Shown here one piece after another: positions 51,692 through 61,096 of a DNA stretch of 64,000 nucleotides; position 1 is the stretch's first letter; each line of letters opens with the position of its first letter. The notes beneath the pieces are model-generated. The model searched no databases. It was not told where the DNA came from and saw nothing but the letters and a program-made list of their open reading frames with translations. Location: positions 1,922,001 to 1,986,000 of the forward strand of contig NZ_OX638201.1 of NCBI RefSeq assembly GCF_951805225.1. The letters are read 5' to 3'. Source of the DNA: an uncultured Flavobacterium sp. (GTDB lineage Bacteria; Bacteroidota; Bacteroidia; Flavobacteriales; Flavobacteriaceae). Made by a program: the position numbers and the translations under genes.

Positions 51692-54600
51692 TTATAATTT
51701 TAAAGTTGCTCCGAAACTGAACGTTCTCGAAGTTGGATAAGCCGCATAATCAATACCAATAGATTGGTTTCCCTGGCTTGGTTTCGGGCTGTTAATTAAT
51801 GGGTCAAATCCTGAGTAATGCGTTATTGTAACCAGATTATTTCCTGTTACATAAAGTGTTAATCCGTTTAACCAGTTCAGTCCTTTTAAGTCGAAATTAT
51901 AACCAATACGCGCTGTATTTAATCGGATAAAATCAGACTTTTCTAAGAAAAGAGTCGACAAAATTGGTGAGTTTGTTGGGTTTGCACCAGACTCATAATA
52001 ATTTGTAGAAACGTTTCTGTCAGAAGCAAGGTTGTTGATATTTAAGGCATTTAATCCTGTATTGTTCAACAAATAACCTCCAGTTTGTCCGATAATTGAG
52101 AATGAAAAACTAAAGTTTTTATATCTCATATCACTATTAAATCCGTAGTAAAAAGTTGGTAAAGCTCCTTCGATAATAACTCTGTCGCTGTTATCAATTT
52201 TACCATCTCCGTTTTGATCTTTAAAGATGTTACCGCCTTTACTGTCAAAACCTATGTGTTGCAACAAGTAGAAAGATCCTGCAGCATAACCACTTTTATA
52301 AATATTAGCATTTACGCCAGATTGTCCAGGTCCTGAAATAGTTCCTGTTAGGATTTCTGAAATTGGTAAATCTTCAATTTTATTATTTAATGTTGCTCCG
52401 TTTACATCTACATTCCAAGTAAAATCTTTAGTATCAACTAATTTTGAACCTAACATAAACTCAAAACCTTTGTTCACGATTTTACCTTGATTACTAAGAT
52501 TTGTCCAAACTGTTGGTGTTGGGCTTAATAGCGGTGAAGTAACGTTTAAGATTGCATCTGTAGTGGTTTTGTTGAAATAATCAAGTGTTCCGTACAATTT
52601 ATCTCTCCATAAATTAAAATCTAAACCTAGATTGTATTGGGTAACAACCTCCCATTTTAATTCAGGATTTGCTGTTCTTACTACAGAAACTCCGTTTACT
52701 AAATTTAAATCATCATATAAATAATACCCGTCAGCACCAGATAAAGAATAACTTGCTTTCGTAATTTTATTTTCAACTTCCTGATTTCCTGTTTGTCCCC
52801 AACTTGCTCTTAATTTTAAGTTGTTGATAGCCGTTACATTTTCTAAGAAACTTTCTTTAGAAATATTCCATCCCAAAGCAAATGAAGGAAAGTAACCGTA
52901 TTTGTTATTATCTCCAAAACGAGTCGAACCATCCGCTCTCATCGAAGCCGTTAAAAGATATCTTTCGTTGAAAGTATAATTCAACCTTCCAAAGTAAGAC
53001 TGCAATTCATTTTCCTGAGCATATCCAGAAAGTACAGGCAATATTCCTTTGAATCCAGGGTTGATTTCCGGTTTTACACCAACACCTTTTTCAGTAATAC
53101 CTTCAATACTAAAACTTGTTCCTGATCTTTCGAATTTTTGATAAGAGAAACCACCTAAAGCTTCTACTTTATGTTTTCCAAATGTTCCGTTGTACGTTAA
53201 ATAATGCTCGATTAATGAGTTTTTTGAATCAAGATTATTCTGAACATATTTACCAATTTTACTTATATCAGTTATGTTTGGATAAATAGTAGTATTTCTT
53301 TCAGAAGTTGAACGATCTACACCAACGTTTAATTTATATTCTAATCCGTTAACGATTCTAAAAGAAGCTTCAAGATTTCCTAAAACACGCAAAGTATTCG
53401 TTTGATCCTCATAAATACTTAATAAATAAGCAGGATTATAATGCGCATTCATATTAAAATTCGTGTATTTTCCGTTTGCATCAAAAACTGATCTTGTTGG
53501 ATTTGCCATCAAAGTATGAATAACCAATTGTCCGTTAGAACCACCGTCATCACTTGTTGGAACTCCGTCATCTACAGTTTGACTCGCTGTAAGATTCACT
53601 TTTAATTTTAAACGTTTGTTATCCAAAAATGATTCAGCAGCATTAATTCTACCAGAAAGACGTTTGAAATTACTGTTACGAATAATTCCTTGTTGATCCA
53701 TTTGCGCAACAGACGCATAATAATTTCCAGATTCTGTTTGTTTTGCAAAAGACAAAGCGTTGTTTGTAGTAATCGCAGATCTAAAAATTACATCCTGCCA
53801 ATCTGTGTTTCCACCATGATCAAAAGACTTATCTTTTATCGCATTTCTATATTCACTTGCATTTAAAACATCCAATTTGTGAGCAACATTAGAAACTCCC
53901 ATATAAGAGTCATACGTTAATGTTCCTTCACCTTTAGAACCTTTTTTGGTTGTAACCAAAACAACTCCGTTTGATCCTCTTGCTCCATAAATAGCAGAAG
54001 CAGAAGCATCTTTAAGAACCGTAATCGATTCGATATCACTTGAATTCAAGAAGTTTAATGGATTTTTTGCAGTCGAACTTCCAAAACCAACATTTGTTCC
54101 GCTTGGACTTACATCATCATTAGACAACGGCATACCATCAACTACGAACAAAGGCGTACTTCCGCTTCTGATAGATCCAACACCACGAATCGTAACGTTT
54201 ACTCCAGCTCCCGGTTCTCCACTTGTGCTTACAACACGAACTCCGGCTACTTTTCCTTGTAATAAATTATCAGGCGAAACAGTAACTCCTTGTCTAAAAT
54301 TTGCCGCTTCAAGTTGCGTAACAGCTCCGGTAACATCTCTTTTAGCTTGTTTACCATAACCTACAACCAAAACTTCGCTTAATTCAGCAGTATTTGGTTC
54401 CAATTGAATTGTCATGAAACCAGTTTGTGCAACAACAGTTTTGGTTTTATAACCCATATAGGTAACTTCGATCGTTTTGCCTTCGCCAACAGTAATTTCA
54501 AATTCTCCATCAAAATTAGAAGTTGTTGAATTTGAAGAACTTGTTTCCTTGATATATGCACCAGGAATTGGCACTTTATTTTCATCAACAATTTTTCCTT

Positions 54601-54982
54601 TAACTTTAACTCTGTCAATTGCTTTGCGAGAGATAGTTTTTGGCGCTTCTGTTTTTTGAATTAAAACTAATTTACCATTAATATTATAGTTAAAATTTGC
54701 TTTTTTAGAAAGATCACTTAAAATTAAAGTTACAGAATCATCTGAAAAATCTACAGTATACACCGTATTATCAGCGATAATTGCTTGACCGTAACTGAAT
54801 TTGTAATCTGTTTGTTTGCTTAATTTTGAAAAAATAGAAACAAGTGTAGCTTTTTCTGTTTTATTTTTTACTTTTGAATTCTCTAGGAAATTAGTTTTAC
54901 TGTAACCATTTTGAATGGCCAGTAATGCCAGTACTAAAAAGAAAATTCTCTTTAGATTTAAATAGGAAAGTTTAAAATACAT
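51692..54982 (-). CDS. SusC/RagA TonB-dependent transporter with STN signalling domain
   Basis: Outer-membrane importer of 1,096 residues. After a signal peptide it has an STN domain (about 45-115, FSKLSKQTDYKFSYGQAII), the signalling module through which TonB-dependent transducers contact a FecR anti-sigma factor. Next come a CarboxypepD-reg-like domain (about 128-200, KVKGKIVDENKVPIPGAYI), a plug (about 205-330; DNLLQGKVAGVRVVSTSGEPG and the SusC-type NVTIRGVGSI) and the 22-strand barrel ending RTFSFGATLKL. FecR and ECF sigma genes lie immediately upstream, so this is a self-regulated uptake system. Confidence 0.96.
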   Translation of the reverse strand: MYFKLSYLNLKRIFFLVLALLAIQNGYSKTNFLENSKVKNKTEKATLVSIFSKLSKQTDYKFSYGQAIIADNTVYTVDFSDDSVTLILSDLSKKANFNYNINGKLVLIQKTEAPKTISRKAIDRVKVKGKIVDENKVPIPGAYIKETSSSNSTTSNFDGEFEITVGEGKTIEVTYMGYKTKTVVAQTGFMTIQLEPNTAELSEVLVVGYGKQAKRDVTGAVTQLEAANFRQGVTVSPDNLLQGKVAGVRVVSTSGEPGAGVNVTIRGVGSIRSGSTPLFVVDGMPLSNDDVSPSGTNVGFGSSTAKNPLNFLNSSDIESITVLKDASASAIYGARGSNGVVLVTTKKGSKGEGTLTYDSYMGVSNVAHKLDVLNASEYRNAIKDKSFDHGGNTDWQDVIFRSAITTNNALSFAKQTESGNYYASVAQMDQQGIIRNSNFKRLSGRINAAESFLDNKRLKLKVNLTASQTVDDGVPTSDDGGSNGQLVIHTLMANPTRSVFDANGKYTNFNMNAHYNPAYLLSIYEDQTNTLRVLGNLEASFRIVNGLEYKLNVGVDRSTSERNTTIYPNITDISKIGKYVQNNLDSKNSLIEHYLTYNGTFGKHKVEALGGFSYQKFERSGTSFSIEGITEKGVGVKPEINPGFKGILPVLSGYAQENELQSYFGRLNYTFNERYLLTASMRADGSTRFGDNNKYGYFPSFALGWNISKESFLENVTAINNLKLRASWGQTGNQEVENKITKASYSLSGADGYYLYDDLNLVNGVSVVRTANPELKWEVVTQYNLGLDFNLWRDKLYGTLDYFNKTTTDAILNVTSPLLSPTPTVWTNLSNQGKIVNKGFEFMLGSKLVDTKDFTWNVDVNGATLNNKIEDLPISEILTGTISGPGQSGVNANIYKSGYAAGSFYLLQHIGFDSKGGNIFKDQNGDGKIDNSDRVIIEGALPTFYYGFNSDMRYKNFSFSFSIIGQTGGYLLNNTGLNALNINNLASDRNVSTNYYESGANPTNSPILSTLFLEKSDFIRLNTARIGYNFDLKGLNWLNGLTLYVTGNNLVTITHYSGFDPLINSPKPSQGNQSIGIDYAAYPTSRTFSFGATLKL

Positions 54983-55058
54983 GATTTAAGTTATTGGTTT
55001 TTTATCGATACTTAATTATTAATCGCAGTTGTTCTCAGCAACTGCTTTTTTTTTGTTT

Positions 55059-55982
55059 TTAATCCACTTTTACTATTTCGTCATAAACTTTGAATTTTAG
55101 GTTTGTGATATAATTAATTTGTTCTAAAACATTCTCTAATGATGCGTCCTTCTTGATGAACACCGTTAATGGCGTTGCTAATACTTGTTCATTATTGTAT
55201 TTAAATGAAACACCGTATTTATATTGTAAAATGGTAATAACCTGTTTAAGAGTAGTTTGATTTAATGTCACATCCGTATTGTACCAATTAACCAAAAATG
55301 ATTTATCAGCCATTTGTTTCGTCAGTTTCTGAGATTCAAACAAAGCTTCTTCATTTGGAACCAAGTCAACACTTTGTCCTTTTGAGCTAACATTTACTTT
55401 TCCGGTAACGACAATTACTTCACATTTTGATTTTGATAACTGAATGTGAAATGAAGTTCCGACAACTCTGGTTTTTATTTCGCCCGAAGAAATGATAAAA
55501 GGATGTTTTTTGTCTTTGGCAACTTCAAAAAATGCATTTCCTTTTAATAGCGAAACTTTTCTTTCATCTCCTTCAAATTTTTCAGGATATTGAAATAATG
55601 AATTTGCTGCCAGATAAATTTTCGAGCCATCACTTAATTCGATAGATTTGGGGGAATCTGAGGTTTTAAATGAAAGTTGCTTTTCGACAGCAATATTTGA
55701 TTTGAAGTAAAAACCCAAACCAACAAGAAAAAGAATACTGGCAGCTGCCATATATTTTAAATAAGGATTAAAGCTTTTTTTCTTCCCTATTCTAAGTTGA
55801 ATATTTTCGTAGATCTCCTGAGAAACTTCATCTGAATTTCCCATCGAAGCATCATTCCATTTTGAAAGTTGATATTGCGTAAAAGCAAAATCATTTAATA
55901 AATTTTCTTCTGCTATAGAAGTTTTATTTCGAGAACTTTTATCTATAAGATATTCTAAACTGTGCTTGATTCTTTTTATCAT
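55059..55982 (-). CDS. FecR-family anti-sigma factor
   Basis: Membrane-bound anti-sigma factor; the start at 55982 (MIKRIKHSLEYLID) is preferred to 56018. It has a cytoplasmic N-terminal part, one membrane helix (about 85-105, YMAAASILFLVGLGFYF), a FecR domain (KTSDSPKSIELSDGSKIYLAANS, FFEVAKDKKHPFIISSG, RVVGTSFHIQL) and a C-terminal DUF4974-like domain that contacts the transporter STN domain. It is encoded between the sigma factor and susC, as is standard. Confidence 0.95.
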   Translation of the reverse strand: MIKRIKHSLEYLIDKSSRNKTSIAEENLLNDFAFTQYQLSKWNDASMGNSDEVSQEIYENIQLRIGKKKSFNPYLKYMAAASILFLVGLGFYFKSNIAVEKQLSFKTSDSPKSIELSDGSKIYLAANSLFQYPEKFEGDERKVSLLKGNAFFEVAKDKKHPFIISSGEIKTRVVGTSFHIQLSKSKCEVIVVTGKVNVSSKGQSVDLVPNEEALFESQKLTKQMADKSFLVNWYNTDVTLNQTTLKQVITILQYKYGVSFKYNNEQVLATPLTVFIKKDASLENVLEQINYITNLKFKVYDEIVKVD

Positions 55983-56065
55983 AATACTTATTATTACTAG
56001 TAAGTACTGGAAATGCAAAATCGTACTATCGAGAAATATTATGAAACCATTAACAGAAAGTTATC

Positions 56066-56590
56066 TTAAAACTTTTGATTCAAAATAATGAATGGAGCAA
56101 GCCACGCAAGGTCTTTTAAGCCTTCGCGCAATTGTTTTAACGCCGAAGAAATTTGATTTTTAACCGTTTGTTTAGAAATTCCAAGTTCATCAGCAATCTG
56201 ATCAATAGACATATCCTGAAATTTGTACATCAATAAAACTTCCTTTCGTTTCTCCGGAAGTTTATCTAATAAGGAATAAAGTAAATCCATTAATTCAGGA
56301 TCGATCGTCGCAAAATTATCTATAATGTAATCTTCAAATTGATCTTCAAGAATCGTCTTGTCAAAGCGGTTATTTTGATAATGTTTGAAAACCTGATTTT
56401 TTACTGCTCTAAACAAATATGGTTCAATAGCATTTATATTCAAGTCGTCTTTTCTTTCCCATAAATCGATAAAAACATCCTGAACAATGTTCTGTGCCAA
56501 GTCTTTATCCTGAGTCATCGTATACGAAAACGCATTCAGCTTTTTCCAGTATTCAGTATACGTTTTTTCAAAAATTTCAGGGTTCTTCAT
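56066..56590 (-). CDS. ECF-type RNA polymerase sigma factor (FecI-like)
   Basis: A 174-residue sigma factor with region 2 (about residues 8-75; DLAQNIVQDVFIDLWE) and region 4 (about 112-165; LPEKRKEVLLMYKFQDMS then IDQIADELGISKQTVKNQIS). It should direct transcription of the susC-susD genes when FecR releases it. It heads the operon sigma-FecR-SusC-SusD. I could not identify its own target promoter within the short gaps. Confidence 0.96.
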   Translation of the reverse strand: MKNPEIFEKTYTEYWKKLNAFSYTMTQDKDLAQNIVQDVFIDLWERKDDLNINAIEPYLFRAVKNQVFKHYQNNRFDKTILEDQFEDYIIDNFATIDPELMDLLYSLLDKLPEKRKEVLLMYKFQDMSIDQIADELGISKQTVKNQISSALKQLREGLKDLAWLAPFIILNQKF

Positions 56591-56854
56591 AACTAATTTG
56601 GGGACTATTTGGTGATGTAAAATAATAAAATGTTATACCAAAGTTTTTTTCCTGAACGTTATCTTTAAATTAAGGAATGAATTCATTTGTTTTACTAATA
56701 CTACTTTTTTTACCTAAAAATGACACTTGGTTTGCGATTTCTTTTTCTTTAACTAACATAAAAACCAAATAGCGTATCTACTTTAGTGCTTTCTAAAAAA
56801 GGTGATTTTCTAATGCTGCGTCCTCAGTACTAATAAAAATTACACTTTTCAATC

Positions 56855-57916
56855 ATGAAACAAATTCTGTTTACACTATTTCTTGCGGGCGCAATCCACA
56901 ACGGCGTACAAGCGCAAAATGACACACTAAAAATTAATCAAATACAAGTAATTGGATCACACAACAGTTACCGTCAGAATATTGAACCCGATTTATACAA
57001 TTTCATTCAGGCAAAAGACACTTCTCGATCTCTGAAAGGTCTTCAATACACACATATTTCGCTTACAGAACAATTAAATAAAGGACTTAGAAATTTAGAA
57101 ATTGATGTTCAGGCCGATAGTAAAGGCGGAAAATATGCACACCCAAAAGGATTAGATCTTGTAAAATCTGAAGCCGCTTATGATCCAAAAGGAGAAATGA
57201 ATAAGCCAGGTTTTAAAGTTTTTCATATGATCGATATTGATTTCAGAACCTCTTGTTATACGCTACAAATCGCTTTGGCGGAATTAAAAAAATGGTCAGA
57301 CGCAAATCCAAATCACATTCCTGTTTTTATTACGCTGGAACCAAAAGATGATGATAGTTTCTTGGGTACAAAAGCAGAAAAATTTACTCCGGAATTATTT
57401 GACGCTTTAGACAAAGAACTTCGAAAAGGATTAGGTAATAAATTAATCACGCCGGATATGGTTCGCGGAAAATACAAAACCCTCGAAGAAGCCGTTCTAA
57501 ACAACAATTGGCCAACACTAAAAAAAGCAAAAGGTAAATTCTTGTTTATCCTCGACAATAACGGAGCAAAAAGAGATATGTATGCTTTAGATCATCCTTC
57601 GCTGGAAAAACGTGTCGCTTTTATTTGCGCAGATCCCGGAAAACCAGAAGCTGCAGCATTATTAATAGGCAATTCTGAAGATCCAAGAATCACAGATTTA
57701 GTCAAAAAAGGATATATAATCCGTACAAGAGCCGATTCAGATACTAAAGAAGCTCGCAAAAACGATTATTCACACTTTGAAGCAGCCAAAAAATCAGGCG
57801 CACAAATCATAACCACCGATTATTATTTGCCAAGTACACTTTTTAATTCTCCTTATCAAATAAAATACGATGATGGAACTTATGTGAGAGTGAATCCTGT
57901 TACAGGAGAAAAATAG
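56855..57916 (+). CDS. Secreted phosphatidylinositol-specific phospholipase C-like protein
   Basis: A 353-residue protein with a signal peptide (MKQILFTLFLAGAIHNGVQAQ) and a Ca2+-dependent PI-PLC-C1-type TIM barrel. Visible catalytic landmarks are H36 (VIGSHNSYRQN), E82 and D84 (LEIDVQAD) as probable metal ligands, and H124 (FHMIDID). It would cleave the head group of phosphatidylinositol or related phospholipids outside the cytoplasm. It is divergent from the sigma-SusC-SusD operon, and the phosphoesterase gene lies on its other side, consistent with phospholipid scavenging. Confidence 0.92.
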   Translation: MKQILFTLFLAGAIHNGVQAQNDTLKINQIQVIGSHNSYRQNIEPDLYNFIQAKDTSRSLKGLQYTHISLTEQLNKGLRNLEIDVQADSKGGKYAHPKGLDLVKSEAAYDPKGEMNKPGFKVFHMIDIDFRTSCYTLQIALAELKKWSDANPNHIPVFITLEPKDDDSFLGTKAEKFTPELFDALDKELRKGLGNKLITPDMVRGKYKTLEEAVLNNNWPTLKKAKGKFLFILDNNGAKRDMYALDHPSLEKRVAFICADPGKPEAAALLIGNSEDPRITDLVKKGYIIRTRADSDTKEARKNDYSHFEAAKKSGAQIITTDYYLPSTLFNSPYQIKYDDGTYVRVNPVTGEK

Positions 57917-57954
57917 TTTTCAGTCTTAGTTTTCAGGTTGGGATAAATAAAAAT

Positions 57955-58056
57955 TTAACCGCAAAGTTCGCAAAGTATTTTTTTGTTGATTGCGTTTAGT
58001 AAACGCTAAGTTCGCAAAGCCTTATCACTTAGCTTTACGAACTTTGCGTTTTATAT
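57955..58056. repeat. Family H nested palindrome, copy 1 (right outer arm missing)
   Basis: Left outer arm begins TTTAACCGCAAAGTTCGC; inner arms at 58001-58020 and 58031-58051 (AAACGCTAAGTTCGCAAAGC side). It sits 39 bp after the PI-PLC stop. With copy 2 it forms a tandem duplication of about 150 bp that includes the AATAGTTTT-AGTCT-AGTTTTCA lead-in. Confidence 0.85.
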
Positions 58057-58107
58057 AGGGAGAAAAATAGTTTTTAGTCTCAGTTTTCAAGTTGGGATGA
58101 ATAAAAA

Positions 58108-58254
58108 TTTAACCGCAAAGCGCGCAAAGTTTTTTTTGTTGTGGATTGCAGTTAGTAAACGCAAAGTTCGCAAAGCTTTATCACTTAGCTTTGCGAACTT
58201 TGCGTTTTGTATAAAACCTTATATATAAAAACCTTTGCGCGCTTTGCGGTTAAA
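58108..58254. repeat. Family H nested palindrome, copy 2 (complete)
   Basis: Outer 22-bp perfect arms at 58108-58129 (TTTAACCGCAAAGCGCGC...) and 58233-58254; inner 21-bp perfect arms at 58157-58177 (AAACGCAAAGTTCGCAAAGC...) and 58187-58207. It lies between the convergent PI-PLC and phosphoesterase genes and fills the 396-bp gap with copy 1. Confidence 0.92.
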
Positions 58255-58312
58255 TTCATTCCAATTTTCACATACAGTAAAACCTGAAACCTGAAACAAA
58301 ATAAACTTGAAA

Positions 58313-60256
58313 CTATTTTTCGCTTTTAACTTCGCCGTTCTTCAAATCAACACTAAAATGATCAGCAGGAACTTCGTGCATGAATTTATTGAAGATAATC
58401 AGGAACAATCGCATTTGGTTTTGCAACGGTTTATCTTTTGAAGCATCATCTTTATGATTTTCAAAAAACAATTGAGATAAGACTTTATATTGTTTTGCTC
58501 TCGCGATTCCAACATCGGCTAAAGCCAATTCATCAGCGCTTCTAAAACGGTAGAAATCCACTAATAAATCATAACCTGTCCAGTTTAAATCCTCCCGTTT
58601 TATTTTCTTATCCGATAAAATTAAATCAGTTTTTCCTTCGGCTTCAATCCATTGTTTTTGAAAATCATCTTTATGCTCAAGATTATAATCAAAATCTTTA
58701 ACCGATTGAATATTCGCTAAAATGAATAAATCTTTTGCAGAAACATTCAAAATAAAATTCTTAAATCCTTCTGGCCAATCATCTTTTAGAAATCTTAAAC
58801 GAACTAATTCCTTCAAATGAAAATCGGTGAAATCATGATAATTCTTGGTTTTCAAAATATCAATATTCCAAATGTCTTTTGTTTGTTGACTTTCTAAGAA
58901 TTTATATTCCATTTTATACAAATCAAAAAGTTCGTTATATCTCGGAACGGCATCAATTGTAATCGTTTGAATGTCTACAAGATTGTCTTTTTTTATAGTC
59001 AATAGTTTATACGCAGGAATATATGCTGCCAATGAAGGCGTTTGAATATTTACCAAAGTATTTCCTTTTTGTGTCGTGCGCATTCCCGTATCATTGATAT
59101 GCATATGTCCGCCAAAATGAATTTTCAATCCTGCATCGGCAAAAACCTGCGCCACTTCTTCAACAGGAACTCGGTTTAACTGCCATTTATTTGGACCCAA
59201 TAATTCTTTTATTTCCGCGGAAGCGTCATCATTAAAATCAATCATCGGAAAATGACTAAAAGCGATCAAAGTTTTGCCTTGTAGTTTGGCTTGCGCCGAA
59301 ATTTCTTCGACCCATTTTATAAGATGTTTTTTATTCGAAAGCACGTTATTATAACCCGTACTTGCCTCTGAATAATTTTTAGGATCTTTTGGATCTCCAT
59401 CATTTTTCTTCGGAATATAAACATTACCATCGATTGCCATTAACCAAAGTCCGTCGATAGGTTCAACGACATAACTCACATCCGGAACCTCATAACCGGG
59501 CGTAACATTATAAACTCGGTTTGACAATTGAGCGGCTTGTGAAGCCTTTTCGAAACTATAATTTTGAGAACTATAAGTAGAAAATGGAGTTGCCCAGAAT
59601 TTGTATTTTTTATTTGGATAAAAACCAAAATCTTTCAGATTATCCGTAATTCCAAGATAACCCATTTTAGCAATATCGGCGGTTACAACTACAGGCTGTT
59701 CGATTGTTAAGTTTGGCTTATAAAGGCCTTCTTTGCTATAAATGGGTTGACTTTTTCCTTCTGCACCAAGAAAATCTTCCTTGCCTGATTCTTGTGCAAA
59801 AGGCCCAACAGGATCGTGATTTCCTGTTGTGATAAAAAATTCTATATTGTATTTCTTTTTATATTGTTCTAATATTTTTTCCAGACCTTTTACATGAATT
59901 GGCTGACCGTCATCTGTATAATCGCCCGGAAGTGCTACATATTTTATTTTTCGCTTGGCGATATCTTCCAAAGCAGCAATAAAAGCAAAATAGTTTTCAT
60001 TGAAGATTCGGGTCGAATGCAACTGCGACGCCATTGTTCTCATTAACGTGTATTTCCCCGTTTTCGTATTCAAAACACCTTTATAATCATTATCAGAAAA
60101 TGTTCCGAATAAATCCTGCAAATGCACATCTGATAAAAAAGCAATCTGAACACCGTCAAGTTTGGTTTGCTTTTGTGCCGAAATATTGGAATTAAAAAAA
60201 AGAAAAAACAGAAGTATAAAATAGGTTTTATGGATAGATATAATTTTTAAATTCAT
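58313..60256 (-). CDS. Secreted metallophosphoesterase
   Basis: A 647-residue protein with a signal peptide (residues 1-27, ending NISAQ) and a calcineurin-type phosphoesterase domain with all five motifs in order: SDVH (D43, H45), PGDYTDDG, TTGNHD, AFSHFP and GGHMH. Substrates could be phosphomonoesters or phosphodiesters released from phospholipids. The C-terminal ~200 residues are helical and of unknown role. It is convergent with the PI-PLC gene. Confidence 0.92.
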   Translation of the reverse strand: MNLKIISIHKTYFILLFFLFFNSNISAQKQTKLDGVQIAFLSDVHLQDLFGTFSDNDYKGVLNTKTGKYTLMRTMASQLHSTRIFNENYFAFIAALEDIAKRKIKYVALPGDYTDDGQPIHVKGLEKILEQYKKKYNIEFFITTGNHDPVGPFAQESGKEDFLGAEGKSQPIYSKEGLYKPNLTIEQPVVVTADIAKMGYLGITDNLKDFGFYPNKKYKFWATPFSTYSSQNYSFEKASQAAQLSNRVYNVTPGYEVPDVSYVVEPIDGLWLMAIDGNVYIPKKNDGDPKDPKNYSEASTGYNNVLSNKKHLIKWVEEISAQAKLQGKTLIAFSHFPMIDFNDDASAEIKELLGPNKWQLNRVPVEEVAQVFADAGLKIHFGGHMHINDTGMRTTQKGNTLVNIQTPSLAAYIPAYKLLTIKKDNLVDIQTITIDAVPRYNELFDLYKMEYKFLESQQTKDIWNIDILKTKNYHDFTDFHLKELVRLRFLKDDWPEGFKNFILNVSAKDLFILANIQSVKDFDYNLEHKDDFQKQWIEAEGKTDLILSDKKIKREDLNWTGYDLLVDFYRFRSADELALADVGIARAKQYKVLSQLFFENHKDDASKDKPLQNQMRLFLIIFNKFMHEVPADHFSVDLKNGEVKSEK

Positions 60257-60387
60257 TAGGTTAAAATTTTAAAAGGATTTATGAAGTGGGCGCAATCATA
60301 AATGAGGATTTGCAATTTTATGGATTAAAACCCGAAATACCTTTATCGTATTGTTACCTAATGATAATGTTTATTGTAGGTCATAAT

Positions 60388-60537
60388 TTTACCGCAAAGT
60401 GCGCAAAGGTTTTTTGTTCTGGATTGCGCTTAGTAAACGCAAAGTTCGCAAAGCTGATTATTGACAAAGCATTGCGAACTTTGCGTTTTTATAAAACCAC
60501 GCATAGAAAAAAAACTTTGCGCACTTTGCGGTTAAAT
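60388..60537. repeat. Family H nested palindrome, copy 3
   Basis: Same nested design (outer arms ACCGCAAAGTGCGCAAAG and complement, inner AAACGCAAAGTTCGCAAAGC and a diverged partner). It fills the 341-bp gap between the phosphoesterase gene and the YdeI-like gene; no gene is seen there. Confidence 0.88.
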
Positions 60538-60597
60538 TCCCCCTACTCTTTACAGTAAAAAATTTTCCTTAAATTTATATTCAAATTCGGATTAGTT

Positions 60598-60972
60598 ATG
60601 GAAACAAAAGATGGAAAACTAGCCATTTATGCCCAAACCAGAAAAGATTGGCGGAATTGGCTTCAGGAAAACAGTCAAATTGAAAAATCGGTTTGGTTGA
60701 TTTTATACCATAAAAAAAGTAAAGTCGAAAGCATTAACCTCATCGATGCCACCGAAGAAGCACTATGTTTTGGATGGATTGATAGTTTGTGCAAAAAACG
60801 TGATGGTGAAAGTTATTATCTGACTTTTACACCTCGAAATCCTAAAAAAAGTAAATGGAGTCAGCCCAATCGCGATCGCGCAGAAAGAATGATTGAACAA
60901 GGTTTAATGACAGAACATGGTCAACTTTTGATTGATATCGCAAAGCAAAACGGAAAATGGGAATCTGCATGA
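60598..60972 (+). CDS. YdeI/OmpD-associated family protein, C-terminally shortened
   Basis: A 124-residue protein with the N-terminal YdeI-like domain (RKDWRNWLQENSQIEKSVWLILYHKK, EEALCFGWIDSL, YYLTFTPRNPKKSKWS). Full members are about 190 residues; this one stops at GKWESA, about 65 residues early, and the rest of the helical C-terminal domain is absent from the following sequence, which goes straight into palindromic repeats. It may be a functional short form or a decaying gene. Homologues have been linked to resistance to bacteriocins or antimicrobial compounds, which is uncertain. Confidence 0.75.
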   Translation: METKDGKLAIYAQTRKDWRNWLQENSQIEKSVWLILYHKKSKVESINLIDATEEALCFGWIDSLCKKRDGESYYLTFTPRNPKKSKWSQPNRDRAERMIEQGLMTEHGQLLIDIAKQNGKWESA

Positions 60973-60994
60973 AAATACTATCGTAAACGCAATT

Positions 60995-61027
60995 AAACCC
61001 GACAGGTTTTAAAAACCTGTCGGGTTT
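60995..61027. repeat. Family A palindrome, copy 3
   Basis: Same palindrome as at 1310 and 1644 (arms AAACCCGACAGGTTTT), 22 bp after the stop of the shortened YdeI-like gene. Confidence 0.9.
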
Positions 61028-61042
61028 GAACACAAAAAAAAA

Positions 61043-61073
61043 CCTTTGTCAAAGTTTAAAACTCTGACAAAGG
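61043..61073. terminator. Family E palindrome, copy 3, likely shared terminator
   Basis: Arms CCTTTGTCAAAGTTT and a one-mismatch complement, between convergent genes (YdeI-like and metalloprotease), 24 bp past the protease stop. Confidence 0.6.
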
Positions 61074-61096
61074 TTAGAATAAATATAACTAACTAT

